Made by a program: the position numbers and the translations under genes. Positions 1 through 8,109 of a stretch of 22,757 bases of DNA are shown in pieces. How positions within the stretch are numbered: position 1 is the stretch's first letter; every line of letters starts with the position of its first letter. Source of the DNA: an uncultured Limnohabitans sp. GTDB taxonomy: Bacteria > Pseudomonadota > Gammaproteobacteria > Burkholderiales > Burkholderiaceae_C. Under the pieces are notes generated by a model. That model was not told the origin of the DNA and did not search any database. It worked only from the letters and a program-made list of their open reading frames with translations. The stretch is taken from positions 1 through 22,757 of the forward strand of contig CALEYZ010000174.1 of the NCBI GenBank assembly GCA_937928195.1, read 5' to 3'.

Positions 1-946
1 ATCCTTGTTTCTGTTTGAATAATTCAAATTGTGAAGGCACACTGCGCGTTGGCCAGTAGTTGTCGTTCACATTGGTATCGGCAGTTTCCATTAATGGATC
101 AAGCACAATCTCATTCACTTTCTTTTCAAAGACGAAAACCTTGCTAACCGTTGGCTCGCTCATCTTCCAAATTTCGGCTGGAATACGCTCGGTGCGTTTG
201 GTACCGTCTTCAAACGTGAATTCAAAAATCAATGGCATGATCAATCCACCGGTATTTTCAACTTGAAGTTCATAGAAGAAGTGTGGCGTGTCTAAGTATT
301 TCTTTTCTTCCGGAGTAAGAGATTTCTTGTACTCTTCGTAACGTTTTTTGTCTTCTTCAGTCACTGCGTATGGATTGTCATCGTTGTACTGATCGCGTGT
401 CTTTGGATTCGAATCCACAACAGGAACAAACCCTTCCGCTTTGTCGCGCATCAACGAAATATCAGCAGGCTGATTTTCCATTTTCGATTTCATCAATGCT
501 TTTTCCACCGCAGGATCATGACTGTTTAAGGTGTATTCTTTCACCGATTTCAAAGTCATGTCGCAATTCTCTGTGGTATAAAACCAACCTCTCCAAAACC
601 AATCTAAATCCACAGCACTTGCATCTTCCATGGTGCGGAAGAAATCTTCCGGAGTTGGATGACGGAATGCCCATCTTCTGCAATACTCTTTGAAGGCATA
701 ATCAAAAAGTTCTCGTCCCATAACGGTTTCTCGTAAAATGTTCAATCCTGTTGCAGGCTTTCCATATGCATTATTTCCAAATTGATAAATGCTTTCAGAG
801 TTCGTCATAATTGGAGACATCTTCGTCTTGTCGCCTTTCATGTATTCTACAATGTTTCTAGCCGGACCACGACGCGTTGGAAATTCACGGTCCCATTCCT
901 TTTCTGCCAAGTATTCACAAAACGTATTCAATCCTTCGTCCATCCA
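1..946 (-). pseudogene. M1-family zinc metallopeptidase, C-terminal fragment (partial at both ends)
   Basis: The minus strand is open from about base 946 to the window start and reads as the C-terminal part of an M1 (gluzincin) aminopeptidase. The first residues are WMDEGLNTF, the conserved segment holding the second zinc-ligand Glu. The following text (EYLAEKEWDREFPTRRG, then a long Asp/Glu/Lys-rich stretch) resembles M1 enzymes of Bacteroidota. The HEXXH zinc site that should lie about 20 residues upstream is missing, because the frame runs into the 3' end of the hemolysin-like gene and hits a stop at 983-985. There is no start codon, and the other end leaves the window. Codons are visibly more AT-rich (AAA, GAA, AGA, TTT) than in the rest of the window. 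I infer either an assembly chimera or a truncated foreign gene, with chimera more likely. Family identity is fairly sure; the biological state is not. Confidence 0.75.
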
Positions 947-2186
947 AAGAAAATACCTGAAATTGCCAATTTTCACTGGTAATCACATCGCCCACTTTGG
1001 GCAAATAACCCAACTCAGCCAATATAAAACCACCTAGAGTGTTGAATAAGCCTCGTTCTTCTCCATTGAGTTGTTTAATGTCCAATCTAGCTTTCAATTC
1101 ATTGATCGGCATTAACCCATCTAACAGCCAAGAGCCATCGTCCCGCTCAGTTGCCCATGCATCAGCCACTTTCAAAGGCTTTAACTCCCCAGTGATGGCC
1201 TCCAACAAATCTCGTGGCGTCAATAAACCTTGAACCACGCCATATTCATCCACCACAAAAACCATGCGACCGGATTTGCCCCTGAATTGCTCAAGCAGCG
1301 ACATGCCACTGAGAGTTTCAGGCACAAAAGTGGCAGGCATGGCATATTTGTCAACGCCATCCTCTGCGGCCTCCAGCGACACCAAACGAGCCACACTGAC
1401 CACGCCCAAGACGTCATCCAAACTGCCTCGGCAAACCGGGTACCAAGAATGACCTTGCGCACCCTCGTGTTGCCCCACTTGGGCTAGACACTGCGCCACA
1501 GTCATAGCGCCATCAAACCACTCTATGTCCAATCGGGGCACCATCAAAGAAGTCAAAGGCCGGTCGTCCAGGTGAAACACATTTCGAACCATTTGATGCT
1601 CATGGGCCTCAATCAAACCCGCATCAACCCCTTCCTCTAGACTGGCCGTGATTTCTTCCTCTGTCACGGCACGGTTGCCGCGCGTGTCAATTCGCAGCAA
1701 CTTTAAAACGCCATGCGTGGTGAGCGATAACAAGCCCACAAAAGGTTTGGCAATACCTGCAAGCCAAGCCATTGGGCGCGCCACCACACGGGCGACGGGT
1801 TCTGGATACAGCTGCCCAATCCGTTTGGGAACCAACTCACCAAAAATAATGGTCGTGAACGTAATGACGGCGACCACCAAAGCAGTGGCGGTGATGTCAG
1901 CTGCAGGCTCGGCCACCCCCAGCGCCATCAGCCAAATTGCCACATCCCCACTGAAAGCGGCTTCGCCCACAATGCCATTCATGACACCAATCGAGGTGAT
2001 GCCCACCTGCACGGTCGACAAAAACTGGGTGGGGTTCGCCAGCAATTTAAGGGCCGTTGCAGCGCCTTTGTCACCGGCCTCTTCCATGGCAGCCAGCCTG
2101 GCCTTTCGACTCGACGCCAATGCCAATTCGGACATGGCAAAAAGGCCGTTGATCAGCGTCAGCATTGCAATGAGTAAAAAATCCAT
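915..2186 (-). CDS. CNNM/CBS/CorC_HlyC domain membrane protein (hemolysin family, UPF0053)
   Basis: This is an inner-membrane protein of the CorC/HlyC (CNNM) family, related to Mg2+/Co2+ efflux and metal-tolerance proteins; the substrate is not shown by the sequence. Residues 1-190 form the CNNM membrane domain (MDFLLIAMLTLINGLFAMSE at the N-terminus, GELVPKRIG near 116). A CBS pair follows (about 205-330, with MVPRLDIEW and VDEYGVVQGLLTPRDLLEAI), then the CorC_HlyC domain ending DGRRIEYVL. I chose the ATG at 2186 because the protein then starts directly with the first membrane helix. An in-frame start at 2234 would add 16 polar residues not typical of the family. The last 11 codons overlap the M1 peptidase fragment in another frame, at what looks like a junction, so the exact C-terminus and stop should be treated with caution. 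The gene is divergent from apaH. Confidence 0.88.
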   Translation of the reverse strand: MDFLLIAMLTLINGLFAMSELALASSRKARLAAMEEAGDKGAATALKLLANPTQFLSTVQVGITSIGVMNGIVGEAAFSGDVAIWLMALGVAEPAADITATALVVAVITFTTIIFGELVPKRIGQLYPEPVARVVARPMAWLAGIAKPFVGLLSLTTHGVLKLLRIDTRGNRAVTEEEITASLEEGVDAGLIEAHEHQMVRNVFHLDDRPLTSLMVPRLDIEWFDGAMTVAQCLAQVGQHEGAQGHSWYPVCRGSLDDVLGVVSVARLVSLEAAEDGVDKYAMPATFVPETLSGMSLLEQFRGKSGRMVFVVDEYGVVQGLLTPRDLLEAITGELKPLKVADAWATERDDGSWLLDGLMPINELKARLDIKQLNGEERGLFNTLGGFILAELGYLPKVGDVITSENWQFQVFSLDGRRIEYVL

Positions 2187-2298
2187 GGCCTGATTGTGCC
2201 AAGGGCCGTACCTGAATGAAACACTCTTCGGCATTCATTGAAAAAAATCAGTCCCAAATGCATCCACAATGTCGTATTCAGAATGATTTTGGAAGCAA

Positions 2299-3129
2299 AT
2301 GTCAGTTTATTGGGTCGGGGACATTCAAGGATGTGATGCGCCATTGGGCCAACTGCTTGACCAGCTTGGTTTCTCAGCAAGTCGCGATCGGCTTTATGTC
2401 TTGGGAGATTTGGTCAATCGCGGGCCAGACTCTTTGGCGGTTTTACGTCGATTGGAGAGCCTGGGCACCAGCGTTCAATGCGTCTTAGGCAATCACGACC
2501 TGCACTTACTGGCCATCGCAGCCGGCGCCAGACCGCCCAGCCGAACGGACACCCTCGACGAGATTCTCTCTGCCACCGACAAAGACGCTTTGCTCTATTG
2601 GCTGAGGCATCAAGCAATCGCCCTCTACGAGCAAGATGTGTTGATGGTGCACGCAGGTGTCTTACCGCAGTGGTCTTTGTCAGAAACTTTGGGGTTGGCT
2701 CGTGAGCTTGAGGGCATTTTGCAAAGTCATGACGCCGTTGAATTTTTCATGCAAATGTATGGCAATGAGCCTGCGCAATGGCAGCCTCAACTTCAAGGAA
2801 TTGAGCGTTGGCGTTGCGCGCTGAATGCTTTCACTCGCCTTCGATTTTGTTCACCCTCGGGTGCCATGGAATTCATCACAAAAGAAGGCAGCGCCAAAGC
2901 GCCAGCGGGCTATATGCCTTGGTTTGAGGTACCTGGACGACAGACTGCCAACACCACCATTGCATTTGGCCATTGGTCCACATTGGGCGCAGTCGCCAGA
3001 GACGATGTGTGGGCCTTGGACACAGGCTGTGTTTGGGGGGGGTGCCTCACAGCCATGCAACGCGATCACCCATCTGAAGCACCGAGGCGCATTGAAATCA
3101 AATGCCAAAGCTATCAAACGCACTTTTGA
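2299..3129 (+). CDS. apaH: Symmetrical bis(5'-nucleosyl)-tetraphosphatase ApaH
   Basis: ApaH cleaves Ap4A symmetrically into two ADP and can remove Np4 caps from RNA; it is a cytoplasmic PPP-family metallophosphatase. The metal-binding motifs appear in order: GDIQGC (residues 7-12), GDLVNRGP (36-43), GNHD (64-67) and MVHAG (116-120), with a later GHWS and a C-terminal DTGCVWGG. The length of 276 residues matches the family (about 270-280). The ATG at 2299 has GGAAG just upstream (2291-2295) and gives the usual short N-terminus right before the first strand. It is divergent from the hemolysin-like gene, and the Nudix gene follows after 33 bases on the same strand. The pair looks like a short nucleotide clean-up operon, which is inference from spacing. 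Confidence 0.95.
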   Translation: MSVYWVGDIQGCDAPLGQLLDQLGFSASRDRLYVLGDLVNRGPDSLAVLRRLESLGTSVQCVLGNHDLHLLAIAAGARPPSRTDTLDEILSATDKDALLYWLRHQAIALYEQDVLMVHAGVLPQWSLSETLGLARELEGILQSHDAVEFFMQMYGNEPAQWQPQLQGIERWRCALNAFTRLRFCSPSGAMEFITKEGSAKAPAGYMPWFEVPGRQTANTTIAFGHWSTLGAVARDDVWALDTGCVWGGCLTAMQRDHPSEAPRRIEIKCQSYQTHF

Positions 3130-3162
3130 CGAGCTGCATCACTGCCCATTTCCTTTAAATAT

Positions 3163-3882
3163 ATGAAAAGCACTTTGGGGTTTGACCCGCGAGATATTCC
3201 TTGGACCGCCTCACCAGGGGACTGGCCAGCATTGCCCAAAGAGTGGCTGCTCGCCGAGCAACTCAAACGTGTTTTTGAAAATCCACCGGCATGGACACCC
3301 GAAGTTAAAAGAGAAGTTGCATTCGGTCAGCGCCCGCCAAAGGAAGCGGCGGTTCTTATCCCCATTGTGCTCAGAGGCGAGCAAGGCTCAGACCCACATG
3401 TCCTGCTAACGCAACGCACGATGCATTTGTCCTCCCATGCCGGTCAAATCGCTTTTCCTGGCGGGAAAGTGGATGCAGAAGATGCAACTGTTGAAGCTGC
3501 TGCGCTCCGAGAAGCGCAAGAGGAGGTAGGACTGTCTCCTGAATTTGTCGATATTTTGGGCACCATGCCAAGCTATGTCACGGGAACAGCGTTTCACATC
3601 ACACCCGTGGTTGGACTGGTGTCTCCTGCGCATGTGGTGACACCCAACGCCTTCGAAGTGGCCGATGTGTTTGAAGTTCCTCTGTCCTTTCTCATGAATC
3701 CCATGAATCACAGGCTTCATCAATGGGAACGAGACGGCGTCATGCGGCAATGGTATTCAATGCCTTACTCAGAACCCCCTGCCTTGCCCTCTGAGACATC
3801 CAATGAACGCTTCATTTGGGGTGCAACCGCTGGCATGATTCGCAACTTCTATCGTTTCTTATTGGCCGCGAATTCTTTATGA
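3163..3882 (+). CDS. Nudix hydrolase, CoA pyrophosphatase (NudL/YeaB) type
   Basis: This is a Nudix hydrolase of the CoA-pyrophosphatase subgroup, which splits CoA or its oxidised forms into phosphopantetheine and 3',5'-ADP. The subgroup signature preceding the Nudix box is clear: LLTQRTMHLSSHAGQIAFPG at about residues 81-100. The box itself (GGKVD...ALREAQEEVGL, residues 100-124) has the catalytic REAQEE. The loop between its Gly and Arg is one residue longer than the canonical 23-residue box, as I recall for NudL proteins. The N-terminal 60 residues are a typical helical lead-in. The length, 239 residues, is slightly above E. coli NudL. The stop at 3882 is 7 bases before the next ATG, so it is probably co-transcribed with apaH and the downstream gene. 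Substrate assignment rests on motif similarity only. Confidence 0.88.
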   Translation: MKSTLGFDPRDIPWTASPGDWPALPKEWLLAEQLKRVFENPPAWTPEVKREVAFGQRPPKEAAVLIPIVLRGEQGSDPHVLLTQRTMHLSSHAGQIAFPGGKVDAEDATVEAAALREAQEEVGLSPEFVDILGTMPSYVTGTAFHITPVVGLVSPAHVVTPNAFEVADVFEVPLSFLMNPMNHRLHQWERDGVMRQWYSMPYSEPPALPSETSNERFIWGATAGMIRNFYRFLLAANSL

Positions 3883-3889
3883 TGTGCTT

Positions 3890-4864
3890 ATGAGCTTCTT
3901 CTCTATTTTTTTAGCCCTCTTCATTGAGCAAGCCAGGCCCATGAGTCCTTCTCATTTTTTGCACCAGTGGTTGCGGAATTGGGCAGATTGGGTCACCTCC
4001 CATGTTGACGGCGGGAAACGATCACAAGCGTGGCTTGCTTGGGGCTTGCTCATTGGCGTACCTGCGGGACTGGCTGTGCTCATCCACTGGCTTTTGACTT
4101 TTTTCTTTGGATGGTTTTTCGCCATTGCTTGGAATGTGGCTCTGCTGTACGTGACCCTCGGGTTCCGGCAGTTCAGTCATCACTTCACGGGCATCCGTGA
4201 CGCCTTGAACGATGGCGATGAAACGCTGGCACGCAAGTTATTGGCCGAATGGCAACAAGTTGAAGTCAACGAACTTCCACGAAACGAAATTGTTCGCCAC
4301 GTCATCGAACACTCCATACTTTCTGCGCATCGACATGTCTTTGGTGTTTTCTTCAGTTATGCCCTGCTGTCTGTCATTGGCCTCGGTCCTGTCGGCGCTG
4401 TGGTTTACAGAATTGCGGAATATGCCAAACGCTACAGCGCAGCAGCTGCTAGCTTGTCCAATAACGCTTTGTCTGCCGAAGCACACCCAACCCATTGGAT
4501 CAGTGATGCTTTGAAGTCAGTCGCCAATGAAGCTTGGCACACCATCGACTGGTTGCCCGCCAGAGCCACAGCCATGGGCTTTGCCATCATGGGCAGTTTT
4601 GAAGACGCCATGGATGGATGGCGTCATCACGCCGAAAAATTTCCCGATGACAACGATGGTGTCATTTTGGCAGCTACGGCAGGCGCCATCAATGTTCAAT
4701 TGGGCGGCGCAGCACTGCAACCCGACACACCCAGCAGCAGCAGCACGCCAGGACGCCAGCCCGAACTTGCGCATTTTGCGCAAGTGGTTGGACTGGTTTG
4801 GCGAACCGTGATCATGTGGTTGGTATTGGTTGCCCTTTTATCGCTGGCCAATTTATTAGGCTAA
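3890..4864 (+). CDS. CobD/CbiB family integral membrane protein (AmpE/CobD-like)
   Basis: The protein resembles the CobD/CbiB-AmpE family found in Burkholderiales. CbiB proper makes adenosylcobinamide phosphate, but no cobalamin genes lie nearby, so I make no enzymatic claim. Features visible: an N-terminal hydrophobic segment ending in IEQARP (a family hallmark), two adjoining hydrophobic segments at about residues 50-90, GFRQFSHHFTGIRDAL, the loop VNELPRNEIVRHVIEHSI with RHVFGVFF following, and a C-terminal helix (about 303-322). A short Ser/Thr/Pro-rich linker precedes the last helix. I prefer the ATG at 3890; an in-frame GTG at 3884 adds two residues. It follows the Nudix gene by 7 bases, and its 3' end faces rsgA across 27 bases with no visible terminator hairpin. 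Confidence 0.8.
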   Translation: MSFFSIFLALFIEQARPMSPSHFLHQWLRNWADWVTSHVDGGKRSQAWLAWGLLIGVPAGLAVLIHWLLTFFFGWFFAIAWNVALLYVTLGFRQFSHHFTGIRDALNDGDETLARKLLAEWQQVEVNELPRNEIVRHVIEHSILSAHRHVFGVFFSYALLSVIGLGPVGAVVYRIAEYAKRYSAAAASLSNNALSAEAHPTHWISDALKSVANEAWHTIDWLPARATAMGFAIMGSFEDAMDGWRHHAEKFPDDNDGVILAATAGAINVQLGGAALQPDTPSSSSTPGRQPELAHFAQVVGLVWRTVIMWLVLVALLSLANLLG

Positions 4865-4891
4865 ATTGACGGAATAAAGTTAGTCAGGCAA

Positions 4892-5905
4892 TTACCAGCG
4901 TTGTTGACCCAACTCTTCAAACAGTTGTGCATAAATTCGGTGCCGCCTTGGGCTTACTTCTTCAGGCTGAAGCGTAGCAAGCTCATCTTTTTGCAAAGCC
5001 GACAAGACACCGCAACCGGGTTCATGCAAATGTGTGCAGTTGTAAAACTTGCAAGATGCAACATATTTTTTCAAATCAGGCATGCAGGATGCCAATTGAT
5101 TTTGCGGAATGTGCTGCAACCCAAACTCCTGAAATCCAGGTGAGTCAATGATGGCTGTGCCTGCCCCACCCACGACAGCGGGGCGCTCCCCCACCCAATA
5201 AAGCGATGTGCTGGTGGTGGTGTGTTTACCAGAGTTCAATGCCTGAGAAATTTCTCCAGTCAATGCGCGCGCGTTGGGCACCAGCGCATTCACCAACGTA
5301 CTTTTTCCAGCGCCCGACGGCCCCAGAATCAACGTTGTTTTGTCAAGCATTTCAGCTTGAAGCTGGCGCAGTGACTCATTTACACCGTGTTCTTCTTTCA
5401 ACTGCAAAGGCAAAACGGTATAGCCCATTTGCCGATAAGCGGCCAAGCGCTCCCAGGCTTGCGAAAAGGCTTCGCACAAATCGCTTTTGTTCAACACAAT
5501 GAGCGGTTTGATGTGTTCCGCTTCTGCCGCGATCAATGCCCTGGACAATTGCGTTTCAGAGAATTCTGGTTCAGCCGCCAACAAGATCAATACTTGGTCA
5601 AGATTGGCCGCAAACGACTTGGTTCGTACTTCATCACGACGATAAAAAAGATTTTTTCTTTCCAGCACACTTTCAATCGTGCCTTCGTCTGCAGCAGCTT
5701 GCCACTTCACACGATCGCCCACCACTGACTGGCTTTTTTTACCGCGAGGGTGGCAGATGATCCGCGAACCATCGTCCAACTCCACCACGCAATGACGACC
5801 ATGTGTGGCAACCACCAAGCCTGTGCTCAAAGCCTCTTGTGTTGAAGCCACCAGCGCCTGAGCAGCCTTGGTTTTGGTGTGTGTGCGTTGGCTCAGTTTA
5901 CGCAT
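4892..5905 (-). CDS. rsgA: Ribosome small-subunit-dependent GTPase A
   Basis: RsgA is a late-stage 30S subunit maturation GTPase. The circularly permuted G-domain order is visible: G4 NKSD (residues 139-142), G1 GPSGAGKST (195-203), a Thr-rich G2 (HTTTSTS, about 228-234) and G3 DSPG (254-257). An N-terminal OB fold (about 27-100) precedes it. The C-terminal zinc knuckle has Cys285, Cys290, His292 and Cys298. The length of 337 residues includes a basic N-terminal extension (MRKLSQRTHTKTKAAQ) common in proteobacterial RsgA. Its ATG lies inside the end of the M48 protease gene (8-base overlap, ATGCGTAA), so translation is probably coupled and the two share a transcript. Confidence 0.96.
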   Translation of the reverse strand: MRKLSQRTHTKTKAAQALVASTQEALSTGLVVATHGRHCVVELDDGSRIICHPRGKKSQSVVGDRVKWQAAADEGTIESVLERKNLFYRRDEVRTKSFAANLDQVLILLAAEPEFSETQLSRALIAAEAEHIKPLIVLNKSDLCEAFSQAWERLAAYRQMGYTVLPLQLKEEHGVNESLRQLQAEMLDKTTLILGPSGAGKSTLVNALVPNARALTGEISQALNSGKHTTTSTSLYWVGERPAVVGGAGTAIIDSPGFQEFGLQHIPQNQLASCMPDLKKYVASCKFYNCTHLHEPGCGVLSALQKDELATLQPEEVSPRRHRIYAQLFEELGQQRW

Positions 5906-7157
5906 GTTGCATGCGCGCCAAGCGCAAACTGGCGGGTGGATGTGAGTAATAAAAAGTCACATACAAAGGATCTGGCGTGAGAGTTGACGCATTGTCTTGG
6001 TACAACTTCAACAATGCAGAACTTAAATCTGCGGCAGGCGTTTGCGAGACAGCATAAGCGTCTGCTTCATACTCTTGAATTCGCGAACGCCATGAAGACA
6101 TTGGGGCCAACAAAAACGTGAACACAGGGACCACCAGCATGAACAGCAACAAGGCAACGGCCTCATTGCCCCCTGTCATATTGGGCATCACGCCCAAGCC
6201 CGTATAAAACCAGACTTGATGTGAAACAAATCCAAGCAAGGCCAAACCCAACAAGCTCAACACAAAACTGGTGAGCATCATTTTGAAAATATGCCGGTGC
6301 TTGAAGTGTCCCAGTTCATGGGCTAGCACAGCCTCCATCTCTGCAGGTGTCAGTTGTTTCAGCAAGGTGTCAAAAAACACCACACGCTTGCTTGCGCCAA
6401 AGCCTGTGAAAAACGCATTGGAATGTGCAGAACGTTTGCTGCCATCCATCACATAGAAGCCTTTAGCCTTGAACCCAGCACGCTGCATCAGTGCATGGAC
6501 TCGTGCCTTCAGCGATTCATCTTCCAGAGGTGTGAACTTGTTAAACAAGGGCATGATCACATTGGGTGCAATGGCCATTAAAAACAATTGCCAAAATACC
6601 AAGGTGCACCAGGTCCAGAACCACCAATAGGCGCCTCCCACCTGCATCAGCCACAGCACCAACGCAATCAAAGGGATGCCCAAGACCAGGCCCAGCAGCA
6701 AACCCTTGAAGGCGTCGGTCAGCCACAAAGACCAGGTCATCTTGTTAAAGCCAAACTTTTGCTCCAACACAAAAGTTTGATACAAAGACAAAGGTAAATC
6801 AATCAGGCCACCCACCAAACTGAAACAAAGCACCAAGAACACTTGCTGCCAAAGACCAGGCGCCATGTATTCCAATATCAGGGCATTCAACGCGCTCAAT
6901 CCCCCCAGCAGAGTCCATCCCACCAGCAATGCGGCATCTAGCAAAATATCGATCTGCGACACTTTGGCTTTGGCCAGGGTGTAATCCGCTGCTTTTTGAT
7001 GGTCCGCCAATGAAATTTGACTGGCAAAGGCAACAGGCACCTCACCCCTGTGCTGCGCCACATGTCGTACCTGCCTGGCGTTCAGCCAAAGCTTTAAAAG
7101 TACATTGGTCAGCAGCGCGCCTGCCAAAAGGTAAGTCAGGGTCAAAGTCGGATTCAT
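5898..7157 (-). CDS. M48 family metallopeptidase, Ste24/CAAX-protease-like
   Basis: This is an integral-membrane zinc protease. The catalytic HELGH is at residues 280-284 (in VLAHELGHFKHRH), and the third ligand is probably Glu364 in EYEADAYA. An N-terminal M48 domain with several hydrophobic segments (about 6-26, 70-90, 105-125, 155-205) precedes it, and two more follow HELGH (about 290-312, 333-352). The extended length of 419 residues, the FNKFTPLED motif and the DGSKRSAHSNAFFTGFG segment match the Ste24-like (CAAX prenyl protease 1) branch rather than the shorter HtpX. The bacterial substrate is unknown; membrane-protein quality control is a guess. It overlaps rsgA by 8 bases and is divergent from orn across 66 bases. 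Confidence 0.9.
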   Translation of the reverse strand: MNPTLTLTYLLAGALLTNVLLKLWLNARQVRHVAQHRGEVPVAFASQISLADHQKAADYTLAKAKVSQIDILLDAALLVGWTLLGGLSALNALILEYMAPGLWQQVFLVLCFSLVGGLIDLPLSLYQTFVLEQKFGFNKMTWSLWLTDAFKGLLLGLVLGIPLIALVLWLMQVGGAYWWFWTWCTLVFWQLFLMAIAPNVIMPLFNKFTPLEDESLKARVHALMQRAGFKAKGFYVMDGSKRSAHSNAFFTGFGASKRVVFFDTLLKQLTPAEMEAVLAHELGHFKHRHIFKMMLTSFVLSLLGLALLGFVSHQVWFYTGLGVMPNMTGGNEAVALLLFMLVVPVFTFLLAPMSSWRSRIQEYEADAYAVSQTPAADLSSALLKLYQDNASTLTPDPLYVTFYYSHPPASLRLARMQHA

Positions 7158-7223
7158 AGACTGAAGTGTAGATCAGCCGACATCAGCGACAATCAAAGCC
7201 TTCACGAAAAGCCACATTTTGAA

Positions 7224-7823
7224 ATGACCGAGAAATCAAGCACCACGCACGCCCCATCCGTCAGTAACGCCTCTGATCTGGCCAAGTCTGATGACAACTT
7301 GGTTTGGATCGACTGCGAAATGACAGGCCTTGACCCCGAAAAAGAACGCCTCTTAGAAATTGCGGTGGTCGTGACGGGCCCCAATCTGAGTCCCCGCGTT
7401 GAAGGTCCAGTTTGCGTCATTCATCAAAGCGATGAGTTGCTTAACAAGATGGATGCATGGAACAAAGGCACACATGGCCGCAGCGGCTTGATCGACAAAG
7501 TCAAATCCTCAACCACGACAGAGCAAGACGCAGAGGCGCAAATCTTGGCGTTCATCAAAAAGTACGTCTCTAAAAACAACTCGCCACTTTGCGGCAATAC
7601 CATCAGCCAAGACCGTCGTTTTTTGGTCAAATTCATGCCCAAGTTGGAAGCCTATTTGCACTACCGCAACCTGGACGTCAGCACCCTCAAAGAACTCTCC
7701 AAACGCTGGAAGCCTGAAGTTTTCAACAGCTTCAAGAAGCAACAGAAGCACACGGCACTGGCTGATGTGCACGAGTCCATCGAAGAATTGGCGCATTACA
7801 GAGAACATTTCATTCGCCTTTGA
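7224..7823 (+). CDS. orn: Oligoribonuclease
   Basis: Orn degrades 2-5 nt RNA fragments (and pGpG) to mononucleotides, the last step of RNA turnover in the cytoplasm. It is a DEDDh exonuclease, and all catalytic residues can be placed: Asp30 and Glu32 in VWIDCEMTGL, Asp130 in GNTISQD, His176 and Asp181 in KHTALADVHES. The length is 199 residues against about 181 in E. coli. The excess is a polar N-terminal extension of about 22 residues (MTEKSSTTHAPSVSNASDLA) before the first strand. No internal ATG would give a shorter enzyme without losing the catalytic Asp, so I keep the ATG at 7224. It is transcribed divergently from the M48-rsgA pair. Confidence 0.96.
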   Translation: MTEKSSTTHAPSVSNASDLAKSDDNLVWIDCEMTGLDPEKERLLEIAVVVTGPNLSPRVEGPVCVIHQSDELLNKMDAWNKGTHGRSGLIDKVKSSTTTEQDAEAQILAFIKKYVSKNNSPLCGNTISQDRRFLVKFMPKLEAYLHYRNLDVSTLKELSKRWKPEVFNSFKKQQKHTALADVHESIEELAHYREHFIRL

Positions 7824-8101
7824 AGCGCAAGGCCATTGATTTCAGGGAAAACCCGCACAAGCCAAAAATCTGTGCCATAATCGCCGGCTGAGCTGCAAAC
7901 AGGCTTCACGCCGCAGCCCTTGTGCATCACCCTTCACGCCTTTGACTCACTGATAAGAGTCACTCGACTGGAAAAGATGGGATTGGCATCACGCCAAGCC
8001 CACTCTCTTCAAACAGCACCGAGCTCCGTTTGATGGTTGATGTTTTTTAACCATGAACGGCGCCACCGCAAATCTTGCGGACGTCCGTGCGAGAAAAAAA
8101 T
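7824..8101 (+). promoter_or_regulatory. Long upstream leader of the DEAD-box helicase gene
   Basis: This is the longest gene-free stretch in the window. It holds CATAAT (7875-7880), a possible -10 without a convincing -35. Two simple hairpins follow: TGACTC/GAGTCA (7943-7948 with 7957-7962) and TTGGC/GCCAA (7983-7987 with 7993-7997). A 10-base palindrome CGGACGTCCG sits at 8078-8087, just before a purine-rich ribosome site. An untranslated leader is plausible, since cold-responsive helicase mRNAs often have one, but no known riboswitch family is recognisable. Confidence 0.4.
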
Positions 8102-8109
8102 ATGACTGA
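8053..8109 (+). other. Possible 18-residue leader ORF overlapping the helicase start
   Basis: An ATG at 8053 opens a frame for MNGATANLADVRARKKYD that ends with a TGA at 8107-8109, overlapping the helicase ATG (8102) by 8 bases in another frame. No clear Shine-Dalgarno precedes it. The overlap geometry suits translational coupling, but an ORF this short could be chance. Confidence 0.25.

Noticed and set aside
60..1037. Plus-strand open frames of 60-110 codons across the first kilobase
   Set aside because: They are antisense shadows of the M1 peptidase fragment and the hemolysin-like gene; none shows a recognisable domain.
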